Assembly (NCBI GenBank): GCA_934527315.1
Contig: CAKTAK010000006.1
Coordinates: 3,759 to 67,758, forward strand
DNA length: 64,000 nt
From: HGM13010 sp934527315
GTDB lineage: Bacteria > Bacillota > Clostridia > Oscillospirales > Oscillospiraceae
Reading direction: 5' to 3'
Numbering within the stretch: position 1 is the stretch's first letter; each line of letters opens with the position of its first letter. Shown here in pieces: positions 23,863-32,082 of this stretch. The position numbers were made by a program, and so were the translations under genes. A model generated the notes under the pieces. That model was not told the origin of the DNA. It did not search any database and worked only from the letters and a program-made list of their open reading frames with translations.

Positions 23863-23958
23863 ATGTTCAGCAAAAGTGAAATGTATTCTTCTGCATGCTG
23901 TTGTTGTGTGTCGCTCTCCCGGACGGAACAGATGGTCTGGCAGCTCGGCATTGCCTGA
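23863..23958 (+). CDS. 31-aa Cys-rich attenuator leader peptide
   Basis: A short ORF with a near-ideal ribosome binding site (AAAGGAGGAG, 23848-23857) and ATG, 31 codons, stop TGA. It begins MFSKSEMYSSA and then has four consecutive Cys codons (TGC TGT TGT TGT, 23896-23907), continuing VSLSRTEQMV. It lies between a consensus promoter and an intrinsic terminator starting 50 nt after its stop codon, upstream of an amino-acid ABC transporter. This is the layout of a classical attenuator in which ribosomes stall at Cys codons when charged tRNA-Cys is scarce. CTCCCGG at 23916-23922, just beyond the Cys codons, is complementary to CCGGGAG (24009-24015) in the terminator's 5' arm, a candidate antiterminator pairing. 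Confidence 0.82.
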   Translation: MFSKSEMYSSACCCCVSLSRTEQMVWQLGIA

Positions 23959-24007
23959 GCATGCCCAAATTGCAGCCCGCAGGCGGGTGCATTGGAAAGA
24001 ACCGGAA

Positions 24008-24044
24008 ACCGGGAGTTGAATTCATTCAACCTCCGGTCTTTTTT
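24008..24044 (+). terminator. Attenuator terminator before the ABC operon
   Basis: A 13-bp stem (24008-24020 with 24025-24037) with one G-T pair and one mismatch and a TTCA loop, followed by CTTTTTTT. It lies between the leader peptide and the first transporter gene, so read-through is needed for expression. Confidence 0.85.
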
Positions 24045-24067
24045 TACGCTCCGACGGGAAAGAGAGG

Positions 24068-24736
24068 GTGAGGGTACTGAATTGGGAATTTATAGCGCAG
24101 TATCTGCCGCTGTATGAAAAGGCGGCATGGCTGACATTAAAACTGGGCATTGCGGGCATTGTTCTGGCTGTTCTGGTGGGATTGTTCTGCGCGGTGGTGC
24201 AGTACGAAAAAATACCGGTGCTCCGGCAGATTGTTGGAGTTTACATCGAATTGAGCCGGAATACCCCACTGCTGATTCAGCTGTTTTTTCTGTATTACGG
24301 TCTGCCGAAAATCGGGATTCGCACCAGTGCCGTAGCCTGCGGCATTGCGGGGCTGGCGTTTCTGGGCGGCAGCTATATGGCGGAGGCATTCCGCAGCGGT
24401 TTGGAGGCCATTGAGCCCATTCAAGAGGAAAGCGCCTTGAGCTTGGGATTGACCCGTGGGCAGACCATGCGGTACGTGATTTTGCCCCAAGCGGCCAGTA
24501 TCAGCGTTCCGGCATTCGTGGCAAACGTGATTTTTCTGCTGAAAGAAACCAGCGTGTTCAGCGCCATCAGCCTGATGGACCTGATGTTCACAGCCAAGGA
24601 CCTGATCGGCATGTATGCCAAAACCACGGAAAGCCTGTTTTTGCTGGTGGTATTTTATTTGTTGATTCTTCTGCCGGTTTCCATTCTGGGCAGCGTGATA
24701 GAAAGGAAGATGCGGTATGCCGGATTTGGGTCTTGA
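24068..24736 (+). CDS. Polar amino-acid ABC transporter permease (probable cyst(e)ine)
   Basis: 222 residues, about five membrane helices. It carries the amino-acid permease (HisM/GlnP type) features LSRNTPLLIQLFFLYYGLP and the EAA-type loop EESALSLGLTRGQTMRYVILPQA that docks the ATPase. The frame starts with GTG at 24068 after GGAAAGAGAG; other starts are possible. It is the first gene after the Cys attenuator and overlaps the second permease by 20 nt. The substrate, cysteine or cystine, is inferred only from the leader peptide. Confidence 0.88.
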   Translation: MRVLNWEFIAQYLPLYEKAAWLTLKLGIAGIVLAVLVGLFCAVVQYEKIPVLRQIVGVYIELSRNTPLLIQLFFLYYGLPKIGIRTSAVACGIAGLAFLGGSYMAEAFRSGLEAIEPIQEESALSLGLTRGQTMRYVILPQAASISVPAFVANVIFLLKETSVFSAISLMDLMFTAKDLIGMYAKTTESLFLLVVFYLLILLPVSILGSVIERKMRYAGFGS

Positions 24737-25391
24737 AGTTCTCTGGAAAGGGAAAAATGCGGCCCGGTTGCTGGGCGGCTTATGGGTGGCGCTGCGCATC
24801 AGCTTGATTTCCGTTGCAATCAGTATTCCCTTGGGAATTTTACTGGGTGTGCTGATGACCCGGAAAAATCGGGTGGTGAAAGCGGTTCTTCGAATTTATC
24901 TGGAGGTTATCCGCATTATGCCCCAGATGGTTCTGCTGTTTCTGGTGTATTTCGGAACCACCCGGGCGTTCGGTTGGGATTTGTCCGGAGAGACTGCGGC
25001 CATCATTGTATTTTCTCTGTGGGGCACGGCGGAAATGAGCGATTTGGTCCGCGGAGCGCTGCTGTCCATTCCCAAGCATCAGTATGAAAGCGCCGAGGCT
25101 TTGGGCTTGACCAAAGGGCAGACGTATTTGTATGTGATCATTCCCCAGACCCTTCGCCGGCTGCTGCCCCTTTCCATCAATCTGATTACCCGTATGATTA
25201 AAACAACCAGTCTGATTTTGATGATTGGCGTGGTGGAAGTGCTGAAGGTGGCGCAGCAGATTATTGAGGCCAACCGCACAGCCAGTCCGAATGCGGCATT
25301 CGGAGTATATTTGACGGTATTTTTGCTGTATTTTCTGGCCTGCTGGCCCATCAGTCTGGTGGCAAAGCGGCTGGAAGAAAAATGGAGGTAA
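24717..25391 (+). CDS. Polar amino-acid ABC transporter permease, second subunit
   Basis: 224 residues, five or so helices, paralogous to the preceding permease: RIMPQMVLLFLVYFGTTRAF and the docking loop ESAEALGLTKGQTYLYVIIPQT. The two presumably form the heterodimeric channel. The start ATG lies inside the upstream gene's last codons and the ATPase gene follows after 6 nt, so the four genes are one transcription unit. Confidence 0.9.
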   Translation: MPDLGLEVLWKGKNAARLLGGLWVALRISLISVAISIPLGILLGVLMTRKNRVVKAVLRIYLEVIRIMPQMVLLFLVYFGTTRAFGWDLSGETAAIIVFSLWGTAEMSDLVRGALLSIPKHQYESAEALGLTKGQTYLYVIIPQTLRRLLPLSINLITRMIKTTSLILMIGVVEVLKVAQQIIEANRTASPNAAFGVYLTVFLLYFLACWPISLVAKRLEEKWR

Positions 25392-25397
25392 GAACCC

Positions 25398-26159
25398 ATG
25401 GGAGAACCATTGCTGAAGATTTCGCATCTGACAAAACGATATGGAGAGACAACGATTCTCAATGACGTGAGCTTTACGGTGAATCGGGGAGAGGTGGTTG
25501 TGGTCGTAGGACCCAGCGGCTGCGGAAAAAGTACGCTGCTCCGCTGTATCAATGCCCTGGAGCCCATTCAAGGGGGCGAGATTTCTCTGGGCGAGGACCG
25601 CATTGACGCCGCCGGAAAAAATCTCCCGGCACTGCGGCAGCGCATCGGTATGGTGTTTCAAAGCTACGAGCTGTTTCCCCACATGACGGTCCTGGACAAT
25701 ATTCTGCTGGCGCCCTGTAAGGTTCTGAAAAAGAAAAAAGAGGACGTACGGGCAGAGGCAATGGCCTTGCTGGAGCGGGTGGGTCTGCAGGAAAAGGCGG
25801 ACCGCTATCCCCGGGAATTGTCCGGCGGACAAAAGCAGCGGGTGGCCATTGTGCGGGCGCTGTGTATGCACCCGGAGATTCTGCTGTTTGACGAAGTCAC
25901 CGCAGCATTGGACCCGGAAATGGTCCGGGAAGTGCTGGACGTGATGCTGGATTTGGCCCGGCAGGGACGAACCATGATTATCGTGACCCACGAGATGCAG
26001 TTTGCAAAAGCGGTGGCGGACCGGGTGATTTTTCTGGAGGGCGGCACCATTGCGGAAGAGGGCGCCCCGCAGGAATTTTTCGAGCACCCCAAAACGGAGC
26101 GAGCCAAACAATTTTTAAATATGTTTGCATTTGACGAAATTCAGAAGGAAAAGCATTGA
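25398..26159 (+). CDS. Amino-acid ABC transporter ATP-binding protein
   Basis: 253 residues with Walker A GPSGCGKST, Q-loop FQSYELFPHMTV, signature LSGGQKQR and Walker B ILLFDEVTAALD followed by the switch His in VTHEMQFAKAV. The usual Pro after DE in this family (DEPTSALD) is Val here, a tolerated variation. It powers import through the two preceding permeases. GGAGG precedes the ATG. Confidence 0.95.
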   Translation: MGEPLLKISHLTKRYGETTILNDVSFTVNRGEVVVVVGPSGCGKSTLLRCINALEPIQGGEISLGEDRIDAAGKNLPALRQRIGMVFQSYELFPHMTVLDNILLAPCKVLKKKKEDVRAEAMALLERVGLQEKADRYPRELSGGQKQRVAIVRALCMHPEILLFDEVTAALDPEMVREVLDVMLDLARQGRTMIIVTHEMQFAKAVADRVIFLEGGTIAEEGAPQEFFEHPKTERAKQFLNMFAFDEIQKEKH

Positions 26160-26185
26160 AAGAAAAATTTTAGGAGGAAATCATC

Positions 26186-27064
26186 ATGAAAAACTGGAAA
26201 AAACTGATTGCAGGAACCATGGCCGGCGTAATGGCATTGGCGCTCACTGCTTGCGGCGGCGGAAATTCCGGAGATACCGCAAAAACCGACAGCGATGAAG
26301 TGTACCGCACCTTGGACGAAATCAAAGCCAGCGGCACCATCAACATCGGCGTGTTCTCCGACAAGAATCCGTTTGGCTATGTGGACGAAAACGGCGAGTA
26401 TCAGGGCTATGACGTGTATTTTGCAAATCGTCTGGGCGAGGATTTGGGCGTCAAGGTGAACTTCGTTTCCACCGAGGCGGCAAACCGCATCGAGTATTTG
26501 CAGACCGGAAAGGTGGACGTGATTCTGGCCAACTTTACCGTGACCCCCCAGCGGGCTGAGGAAGTGGACTTTGCGCTGCCTTACATGAACGTGGCATTGG
26601 GCGTGATTTCTCCCGAGGACAACGTGGTGGAATCTCTGGACAACTGGAACACTGAGGACCAGATGATTGTCATTTCCGGTACGACGGCAGAAACCTATCT
26701 TACCGAGAATTACCCCGACATTCCCCTGCAGAAATATGACACCTACGCCAATGCCAAGAACGCACTGGAAAACGGCAACGGCGTGGCATGGGCAAACGAC
26801 AACACGGAAGTGATTGCCTTTGCAAAGCAGAATTCCGGCTACGTGGTGGGCATTCCCCAGCTGGGCAATACGGATACCATCGCACCCGCTGTGTCTAAGG
26901 GCAACGATACCCTGCTGACTTGGATTAACGAGGAAATTCAGGCACTGGGCGAGGAAGACTTCTTCCACAAGGATTATGAGGAAACCCTTTCCGGCACGTA
27001 CGGCCTGGAATATGAAGACAGTCTGGTGGTGGAAGGCGGAGTCACCTCTGCTGCGGAAGGCTGA
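26186..27064 (+). CDS. Amino-acid-binding lipoprotein of ABC transporter (SBP_bac_3)
   Basis: 292 residues. A signal peptide ends in the lipobox LALTACGGG, so the protein is membrane-anchored by its Cys. The mature part follows the family 3 binding-protein plan: GTINIGVFSDKNPFGYVDEN, GYDVYFANRLGEDLGV, TGKVDVILANFTVTPQRAEE. It captures the substrate for the preceding permeases; a cyst(e)ine specificity is predicted from the leader peptide, not from the fold. It is last in the operon and is followed by a strong terminator. Confidence 0.93.
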   Translation: MKNWKKLIAGTMAGVMALALTACGGGNSGDTAKTDSDEVYRTLDEIKASGTINIGVFSDKNPFGYVDENGEYQGYDVYFANRLGEDLGVKVNFVSTEAANRIEYLQTGKVDVILANFTVTPQRAEEVDFALPYMNVALGVISPEDNVVESLDNWNTEDQMIVISGTTAETYLTENYPDIPLQKYDTYANAKNALENGNGVAWANDNTEVIAFAKQNSGYVVGIPQLGNTDTIAPAVSKGNDTLLTWINEEIQALGEEDFFHKDYEETLSGTYGLEYEDSLVVEGGVTSAAEG

Positions 27065-27088
27065 AACGCACCAAAGCGTTTGTAAAAT

Positions 27089-27122
27089 AAAGACGGGGCT
27101 GCAAAAGCAGCCCCGTCTTTTC
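27089..27122 (+). terminator. Terminator of the Cys-leader ABC operon
   Basis: A perfect 14-bp stem (AAAGACGGGGCTGC and complement) with an AAAA loop and T tail; it can also serve the convergent TfoX-domain gene. Confidence 0.9.
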
Positions 27123-27141
27123 GTATATGGATTTGTGAGTT

Positions 27142-27456
27142 TTACCGTTTCGGTTTTGGAACGGGCAGTTCATCATACATTGCATGAAACAAGCCTGTCA
27201 AAAATTCCTTATCATCAACTTCATTGACCAGCAGCATCTCTTTTGCGCCTTCATAGGGGAGTTCATACGGAGCTGTCGGCATATAACGAATTGCTGATTT
27301 TACCGGTTTCACAAGTAATCTGTCATCATAGATACCGCCTACAATCTTGCCGCGATAATAGATAATAAATTCTCCCATCATAGCGCGATAAGTAATATCT
27401 TCTAACTCGGATAGCTGTTCTAAAATAAACGCTAAGTATTCCTTACTTGATGCCAT
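27142..27456 (-). CDS. TfoX N-terminal domain protein
   Basis: 104 residues matching the TfoX/Sxy N-terminal domain: TYRAMMGEFIIYYRGKIVGG, DDRLLVKPV, PYEGAKEMLLV. Stand-alone proteins of this kind are widespread in Firmicutes and have no proven role; the link to competence is by domain only. The C-terminal TfoX domain is absent, as is usual for these short forms. Convergent with the ABC operon. Confidence 0.88.
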   Translation of the reverse strand: MASSKEYLAFILEQLSELEDITYRAMMGEFIIYYRGKIVGGIYDDRLLVKPVKSAIRYMPTAPYELPYEGAKEMLLVNEVDDKEFLTGLFHAMYDELPVPKPKR

Positions 27457-27588
27457 AGTTCTACCTCAAATTTTGCTTTGTGGAATCATCGTACCACATG
27501 GGAAAAGCGGCTGCAAGAAAAACTGCAAGGCTATCCGGAAAAAACAAAAAACGCCCGGCAGCGCTTGCTGTCAGACGTGTTGCAAAGA

Positions 27589-27622
27589 ATAAAAACTGCT
27601 GTGAACGATTTGTTCACAGCAG
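27589..27622 (-). terminator. tRNA-Arg terminator
   Basis: A perfect 11-bp stem (CTGCTGTGAAC and complement) followed on the minus strand by TTTTTATT, directly after the tRNA's CCA. Confidence 0.85.
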
Positions 27623-27624
27623 CT

Positions 27625-27701
27625 TGGTACGCCGTAAGGGATTCGAACCCCTGACCTTCTGGTCCGTAGCCAGACGCTCTATCCAGCTGAGCTAACGGCG
27701 C
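27625..27701 (-). tRNA. tRNA-Arg (anticodon ACG)
   Basis: A complete 77-nt cloverleaf on the minus strand: 5' GCGCCGT pairs with ACGGCGT (the first pair is G-U), D-arm AGCTCAGCTGGATAGAGC, anticodon stem TCTGG/CCAGA with loop CTACGGA (anticodon ACG, read as ICG for CGN codons), T-arm with GGTTCGAATCC, and an encoded 3' CCA (27625-27627). Confidence 0.95.
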
Positions 27702-27807
27702 ATACTCATTTTTGAGTGCTTTAGTATATTACCACAGCCGGAAAGAAAATGCAAGCTTTTTTTGAAAAAATTTGAAAAAATATTAAAACGGACCAAAACC
27801 CCGGATT

Positions 27808-27978
27808 TTACCAGCCCAGAGCGGTTTCAACGTCCTCTAAAACGTCCCCGATGGCGCGCAGTGCCTTACTGACGGTTCGTTTTGCGGATTTTTTCGGCGG
27901 TGCAAACAGCATACCCACGCCGGCACCCATTGCCATGCCCAGACCGATGCCCTTCAGCAGATTCATTTTCTGATTCAC
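27808..27978 (-). CDS. Small YtxH-like membrane protein
   Basis: 56 residues starting at GTG with GGAGG 7 nt upstream. A glycine-rich membrane segment (GIGLGMAMGAGVGMLFAPP) is followed by a basic stretch (KKSAKRTVSKAL), the arrangement of YtxH-type small proteins. The function is unknown. The frame extends upstream to 28074 without a plausible start. Confidence 0.65.
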   Translation of the reverse strand: MNQKMNLLKGIGLGMAMGAGVGMLFAPPKKSAKRTVSKALRAIGDVLEDVETALGW

Positions 27979-28112
27979 GGTGATTCCTCCTTCTGAAAAT
28001 GTCGGATTTATTATGTGCAATCCGGCAGAGAATATGGTAAAATGAAAACTTAGAAATTTTGACAGCGCAAGCAAATTTTGCTTTTTCTTTTTAGAGGAAT
28101 AGGAGTACCGAA

Positions 28113-28886
28113 ATGACGATTAACATTCTCGCCGTGGGCGATGTGTGCGGAAGCGCCGGATTGGAGTTTTTGCAGAAAAACCTGCGGACGTTCAAGCAGC
28201 AGAAAAACATTCAATTCTGCGTGGTCAACGGGGAAAATGCCAATGTAGTGGGCGTGACCCCGAAACAGTGCGATGATATGCTGAAAGCCGGGGCGGACGT
28301 GATTACGCTGGGCAACCATACGTGGACCCGGTGGGAGCTGCAGCCCTATCTGGACAAATCCAACCGGGTGATTCGCCCGGCAAACTTTGCGCCTCAATGC
28401 CCCGGTGCGGGCAGCGTGGTGCTGAATACCGCTTACGGCCGAATTTGCGTGATGAACCTCATCGGTCGATACGGCTTGGACACCAACACCGACAACCCCT
28501 TTGTGGTGGTGGAGGATATGTTGGCGAACACCGACGCAAAAATCATTCTGGTGGACTTCCATGCCGAGGCAACCAGCGAAAAAATTGCCATGGGCTATTT
28601 TCTGGAGGGTCGTGCGTCTGCGGTTTGGGGAACCCATACCCATGTGCAGACCTCGGACGGCTGCGTTTTGCCGGAGGGCACGGGCTATATCACCGATTTG
28701 GGCATGACCGGACCGATTCGGTCCGTGATTGGGGTGCTGCCGGAGCAGAGCATCGGAAAATTCCTGGGAGACCCGCCCCGTCGGTATGAATCTGCCGGCG
28801 GTGCCTGCAAAATGGAGGGCGCGATTTTCACGGTGGACACCGAAACGGGAAAATGCGTGGCTGTGGAAAGTGTGCGGCTGGTCTGA
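28113..28886 (+). CDS. ymdB: YmdB-family (TIGR00282) metallophosphoesterase
   Basis: 257 residues. The family motifs are present: ILAVGDVCGSAG, VVNGENANVVGVTP, VITLGNHTWTRWE, VDFHAEATSEKIAMGY and WGTHTHVQTSD, supplying the two-metal site. B. subtilis YmdB hydrolyses 2',3'-cyclic nucleotides and affects biofilm and motility decisions; the role here is inferred. The stop overlaps the next gene's ATG (TGATG), so the three genes to 31851 form a coupled operon. Confidence 0.93.
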   Translation: MTINILAVGDVCGSAGLEFLQKNLRTFKQQKNIQFCVVNGENANVVGVTPKQCDDMLKAGADVITLGNHTWTRWELQPYLDKSNRVIRPANFAPQCPGAGSVVLNTAYGRICVMNLIGRYGLDTNTDNPFVVVEDMLANTDAKIILVDFHAEATSEKIAMGYFLEGRASAVWGTHTHVQTSDGCVLPEGTGYITDLGMTGPIRSVIGVLPEQSIGKFLGDPPRRYESAGGACKMEGAIFTVDTETGKCVAVESVRLV

Positions 28887-29992
28887 TGGCAATTCGATTT
28901 TTACACGCGGCGGACCTGCATCTGGATTCGCCCTTTGACGGACTTCCGCCGGAATTGGCTGCCCGGCGGCGGAAAGAGCAGCGGGAGATTTTGCCCCGGT
29001 TGGTCCGATTGGTGCAAAAACACCGCTGTCAGGCCATGCTCCTGCCCGGGGATTTGTTTGACGGCGAGCGGGTTTATCCGGAAACCGCGGAGGCGGTGGA
29101 AACCATGCTCCGCACCTGCGGCGTGCCGGTATTCATTGCGCCGGGCAACCATGATTTTTATCGGCCGGGGGGCATTTATGACCGGCTGCGGCTGCCGGAA
29201 AACGTACATCTGTTCCGGGAAAACCGAATCACCTGCTTTGAAGAGCCGGCGCTGAATCTGCGGGTTTGGGGTGCAGCCTTTACGGATTCCGTCTGCCCGC
29301 CGATGCTGGCAACCTTCACGCCGCCGGAAAAGCGGCCGGGGGTCACGGACGTACTGTGTATTCACGGTACCGTGGGTCGGGAGGGGATTTACAATCCCAT
29401 GACCGAAGCGCAGCTGGCCGGGTGCGGCATGGATTACGTGGCGATGGGCCATTCCCATGAATGCTCCGGACTGAAGAAAGCAGGCGCGGTGACTTATCTC
29501 TGGCCGGGTGTACCCATGGCCCGGGGATATGACGAAACCGGGGTAAAGGGCGTTGTTTTGGTGGACGTTGCCCCCGGTGCCGAGGCCGAGGCGCAGTTTG
29601 CGGCCCTGGGCGGACGGCAGTATTACAACCTCACCGTGGACGTAACGGGGAAAGACCCGCTGTCTGCGGTGCAGCAGGCGGCGGAAACCGTGACGGCGCA
29701 GGATTTTCTCCGGGTGACGCTTACGGGCACGGCGGAAGAACTTCCGGTTGTGTCAACGGTGCAGAATTGGGTGGACAGCAACTGTTTCCGGGGAGAAGTG
29801 ATTTCCCGGGTGACCCAAAGCCGCTCGGTTTGGAGCCGAAAAGAGGAGCCCACCCTCCGGGGGTTATTTTTGCGGAAACTCTGGGCACAATGGCAGCAGG
29901 CTGCCCCGCAGGAGCGGGCGCGTATTGAGCAGGCTGCCCGTTGGGGCTTGGCTGCGTTGGACGGCGGCGAGGAGGTGCAGAGCCAATGGTGA
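28886..29992 (+). CDS. SbcD-like DNA repair metallophosphoesterase (YhaO type)
   Basis: 368 residues. Calcineurin-like phosphoesterase motifs: FLHAADLHLDSPF, LLPGDLFDGE, IAPGNHDFYRPG, CIHGTVGREG and YVAMGHSHE, matching the Mre11/SbcD nuclease core. It is followed with a 7-bp overlap by an AAA ATPase gene, the usual nuclease/SMC-like pairing (compare YhaO/YhaN in Bacillus). A role in processing DNA ends or cross-links is inferred. The start was set at the ATG overlapping the ymdB stop rather than 33 nt upstream. Confidence 0.85.
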   Translation: MAIRFLHAADLHLDSPFDGLPPELAARRRKEQREILPRLVRLVQKHRCQAMLLPGDLFDGERVYPETAEAVETMLRTCGVPVFIAPGNHDFYRPGGIYDRLRLPENVHLFRENRITCFEEPALNLRVWGAAFTDSVCPPMLATFTPPEKRPGVTDVLCIHGTVGREGIYNPMTEAQLAGCGMDYVAMGHSHECSGLKKAGAVTYLWPGVPMARGYDETGVKGVVLVDVAPGAEAEAQFAALGGRQYYNLTVDVTGKDPLSAVQQAAETVTAQDFLRVTLTGTAEELPVVSTVQNWVDSNCFRGEVISRVTQSRSVWSRKEEPTLRGLFLRKLWAQWQQAAPQERARIEQAARWGLAALDGGEEVQSQW

Positions 29993-31851
29993 TTCGGAAT
30001 ATGACCGCCAGTTTCGGCAAGCTGCAGGGCGACCGTCTGGAATTGCAGCCGGGATTGAATTTGATTGAGGCGCCCAACGAATCCGGGAAAAGCACATGGT
30101 GCGCCTTTCTCCATGCCATGCTCTACGGTGTGGATTCCACGGCCCGGGAAAAGGGCGGCGTGATGCCGGAAAAGGTGAAATATGCGCCATGGTCCGGTGC
30201 GCCCATGGAGGGCGCTATGGAGCTGGAATGGCAGGGCAAGGACCTGACCCTCACCCGGAAAACCGGACAGAAAAATGCGCCTATGCGGGAATTTTCTGCG
30301 GTGTATACGGGCACCGGGCTGCCGGTGCGTGAATTGACCGGGCGGAGCGCCGGAGAGCTGCTCACCGGTGTGCCGGAGGAGGTATTTGTCCGCAGCGCAT
30401 TTATCCGTCAGGGCGAGGTGGCGGTGTCCGGGTCTCCGGAATTGGAAAAGCGCATTGCCTCGCTGGTTTGCACCGGAGAGGAGGACACCTCGTTTTCCGA
30501 CGCGTCGGAGACGTTGAAGGCATGGCAGCGAAAACGAAAACGGACGTTGGAGCGGCTGAATCAGGAGGAAATGGCCCGGCAGGCGGAGCGGAGCGCCGCA
30601 TCGGAGCTGCAGCAGACCAGGGATTTGGCTGCGGAGCAGCTGCGGCAGGCGGAGGAAACCGTGGCACAGTTGCGGGAACAAAGCGACCAACTGCGCCGGC
30701 AGCAGCGGAAAGACGCACTCCATCAAATGACGGAAAACAAAAATCGGCTGAAACAAGCCAATGGGGAGTATGACGCAGCCAAACAGCAGGCGGAGGAAAC
30801 CGCCCGGCGGCTTACCGTGGGCCCCTTTGCGGGAATGGACGGCGCGCGGGCCATGGAGCGGGCGGAAAACGACGTGGAAAGCGCCCGTCGTTGGGAAAAG
30901 GAAAGCCGGAGAAAATTTCCGCTGCCGGTAGGCATTTTGCTGCTGTTGGCGGCGGTGTTTGCCGCCTTGGGAATCTTCCGGCAGCCGATGGCCTTTGTAG
31001 GTGCAGCGGTATGCGCCGCGGCAGCGGTGGGAGCCTATCAGATTTTGCGGAAAAATGCCCGGCAGGCAGAGGAAAAACTGCACCGCTTGCTGGAATCCTA
31101 CGGGGTGTCGGACAGCGAGGGGCTTTCTGCCTTGGCGGAAGCGTATGCCGCCGATTATAAGGCATGGCAGCGGGCGGTTGCCCGCATGGAAACCGCAAAG
31201 TCTGTTCTGGACCGGGAATATGCCAAGGATCCGGAGCGGGAAGAGGCCATTCTGGGGGCGTTGGATTTTGAAACCGGATTGAGCGCCGCAGCCAGTGCCG
31301 GACGGCAGCTGAAACAAGCGGAAGAGCGGGTGAGCGAATATCGGCAGCAGCTGGCCAAATTGGACGGAAAACTGGAGAATACCCCCAGCGGGGGATATGA
31401 GCCGGAATCCAATGAGCAGCGGCAGCAGCTGACGGAGGAAATGGCGGCCATTGACTTGGCGCTCCGGACTTTGAACGAGGCGGATGAGGAAATTCAGCGG
31501 GTATTCGCGCCGAAATTGAATGCCCGGGTCTCGGAAATTTTCCGGGAATTCACCGACGGCGCGTACACGGCGGTTGCCTTGGACCGGAATTTTACCGCCC
31601 AAACCCAAACCGCAGGAGCTGCGGTGACCCGCCGGGCGGGGTATCTCAGCGGCGGCGCATGGGATTTGCTGTATCTGGCGGTGCGGTTGGCTATCTGTGA
31701 GCTGGTGCTGCCGGCGGATTGCCCCATTGTGCTGGACGATTCTCTGGTGAATCTGGATGCCCGGCGGCGGGCAGCCGTGCTGGACTATTTGAAGAAAATG
31801 GCGCAGACCCGGCAGGTGATTGTATTCGCTTGCAGTGGTACCATCGCTTGA
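29986..31851 (+). CDS. SbcC/RecF-type AAA ATPase with coiled coil and central membrane helices (YhaN-like)
   Basis: 621 residues. N-terminal half-ATPase with LNLIEAPNESGKSTWCAFLH (Walker A); long coiled-coil arms rich in E, Q, R and A; a central hydrophobic pair (FPLPVGILLLLAAVFAALGI and AFVGAAVCAAAAVGAYQIL, near 305-350); C-terminal half with the signature YLSGGAWDLLYLAVRLA and Walker B CPIVLDDSLVNLD. The expected partner is the upstream nuclease. The hydrophobic pair where SbcC/Rad50 has a hook suggests membrane tethering. GGAGG precedes the ATG. Confidence 0.82.
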   Translation: MVIRNMTASFGKLQGDRLELQPGLNLIEAPNESGKSTWCAFLHAMLYGVDSTAREKGGVMPEKVKYAPWSGAPMEGAMELEWQGKDLTLTRKTGQKNAPMREFSAVYTGTGLPVRELTGRSAGELLTGVPEEVFVRSAFIRQGEVAVSGSPELEKRIASLVCTGEEDTSFSDASETLKAWQRKRKRTLERLNQEEMARQAERSAASELQQTRDLAAEQLRQAEETVAQLREQSDQLRRQQRKDALHQMTENKNRLKQANGEYDAAKQQAEETARRLTVGPFAGMDGARAMERAENDVESARRWEKESRRKFPLPVGILLLLAAVFAALGIFRQPMAFVGAAVCAAAAVGAYQILRKNARQAEEKLHRLLESYGVSDSEGLSALAEAYAADYKAWQRAVARMETAKSVLDREYAKDPEREEAILGALDFETGLSAAASAGRQLKQAEERVSEYRQQLAKLDGKLENTPSGGYEPESNEQRQQLTEEMAAIDLALRTLNEADEEIQRVFAPKLNARVSEIFREFTDGAYTAVALDRNFTAQTQTAGAAVTRRAGYLSGGAWDLLYLAVRLAICELVLPADCPIVLDDSLVNLDARRRAAVLDYLKKMAQTRQVIVFACSGTIA

Positions 31852-31930
31852 TAAGGGCAGACACGCTTGACAGCGCGCCTTTTCGGCGCTTTTTGCTCTT
31901 TTCGCTTTGGCGGGCGTATGTAACGAGAAA

Positions 31931-31959
31931 AGACTCTCCTAACTCGGGGGAGTCTTTTT
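31931..31959 (+). terminator. Terminator of the ymdB-SbcDC-like operon
   Basis: AGACTCTCC / GGGGAGTCT stem followed by TTTT. A weaker GC-rich hairpin lies at about 31871-31890 just before it. Confidence 0.75.
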
Positions 31960-31982
31960 GCTGAAAAAATCTTGAAATCAGA

Positions 31983-32011
31983 TTGCCGGAATTGAGACAA
32001 TCTGGTATAAT
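31983..32011 (+). promoter_or_regulatory. Promoter of the GH26-like gene
   Basis: TTGCCG, 17-bp spacer, TATAAT with an extended -10 TGG, about 70 nt before the ATG. Confidence 0.7.
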
Positions 32012-32082
32012 CATACGTACATAATGACTGCGGCGCGGAGACTGTGGAATTTGGCCGCAGAAGAGAGAAAGGAGTTCCAACA

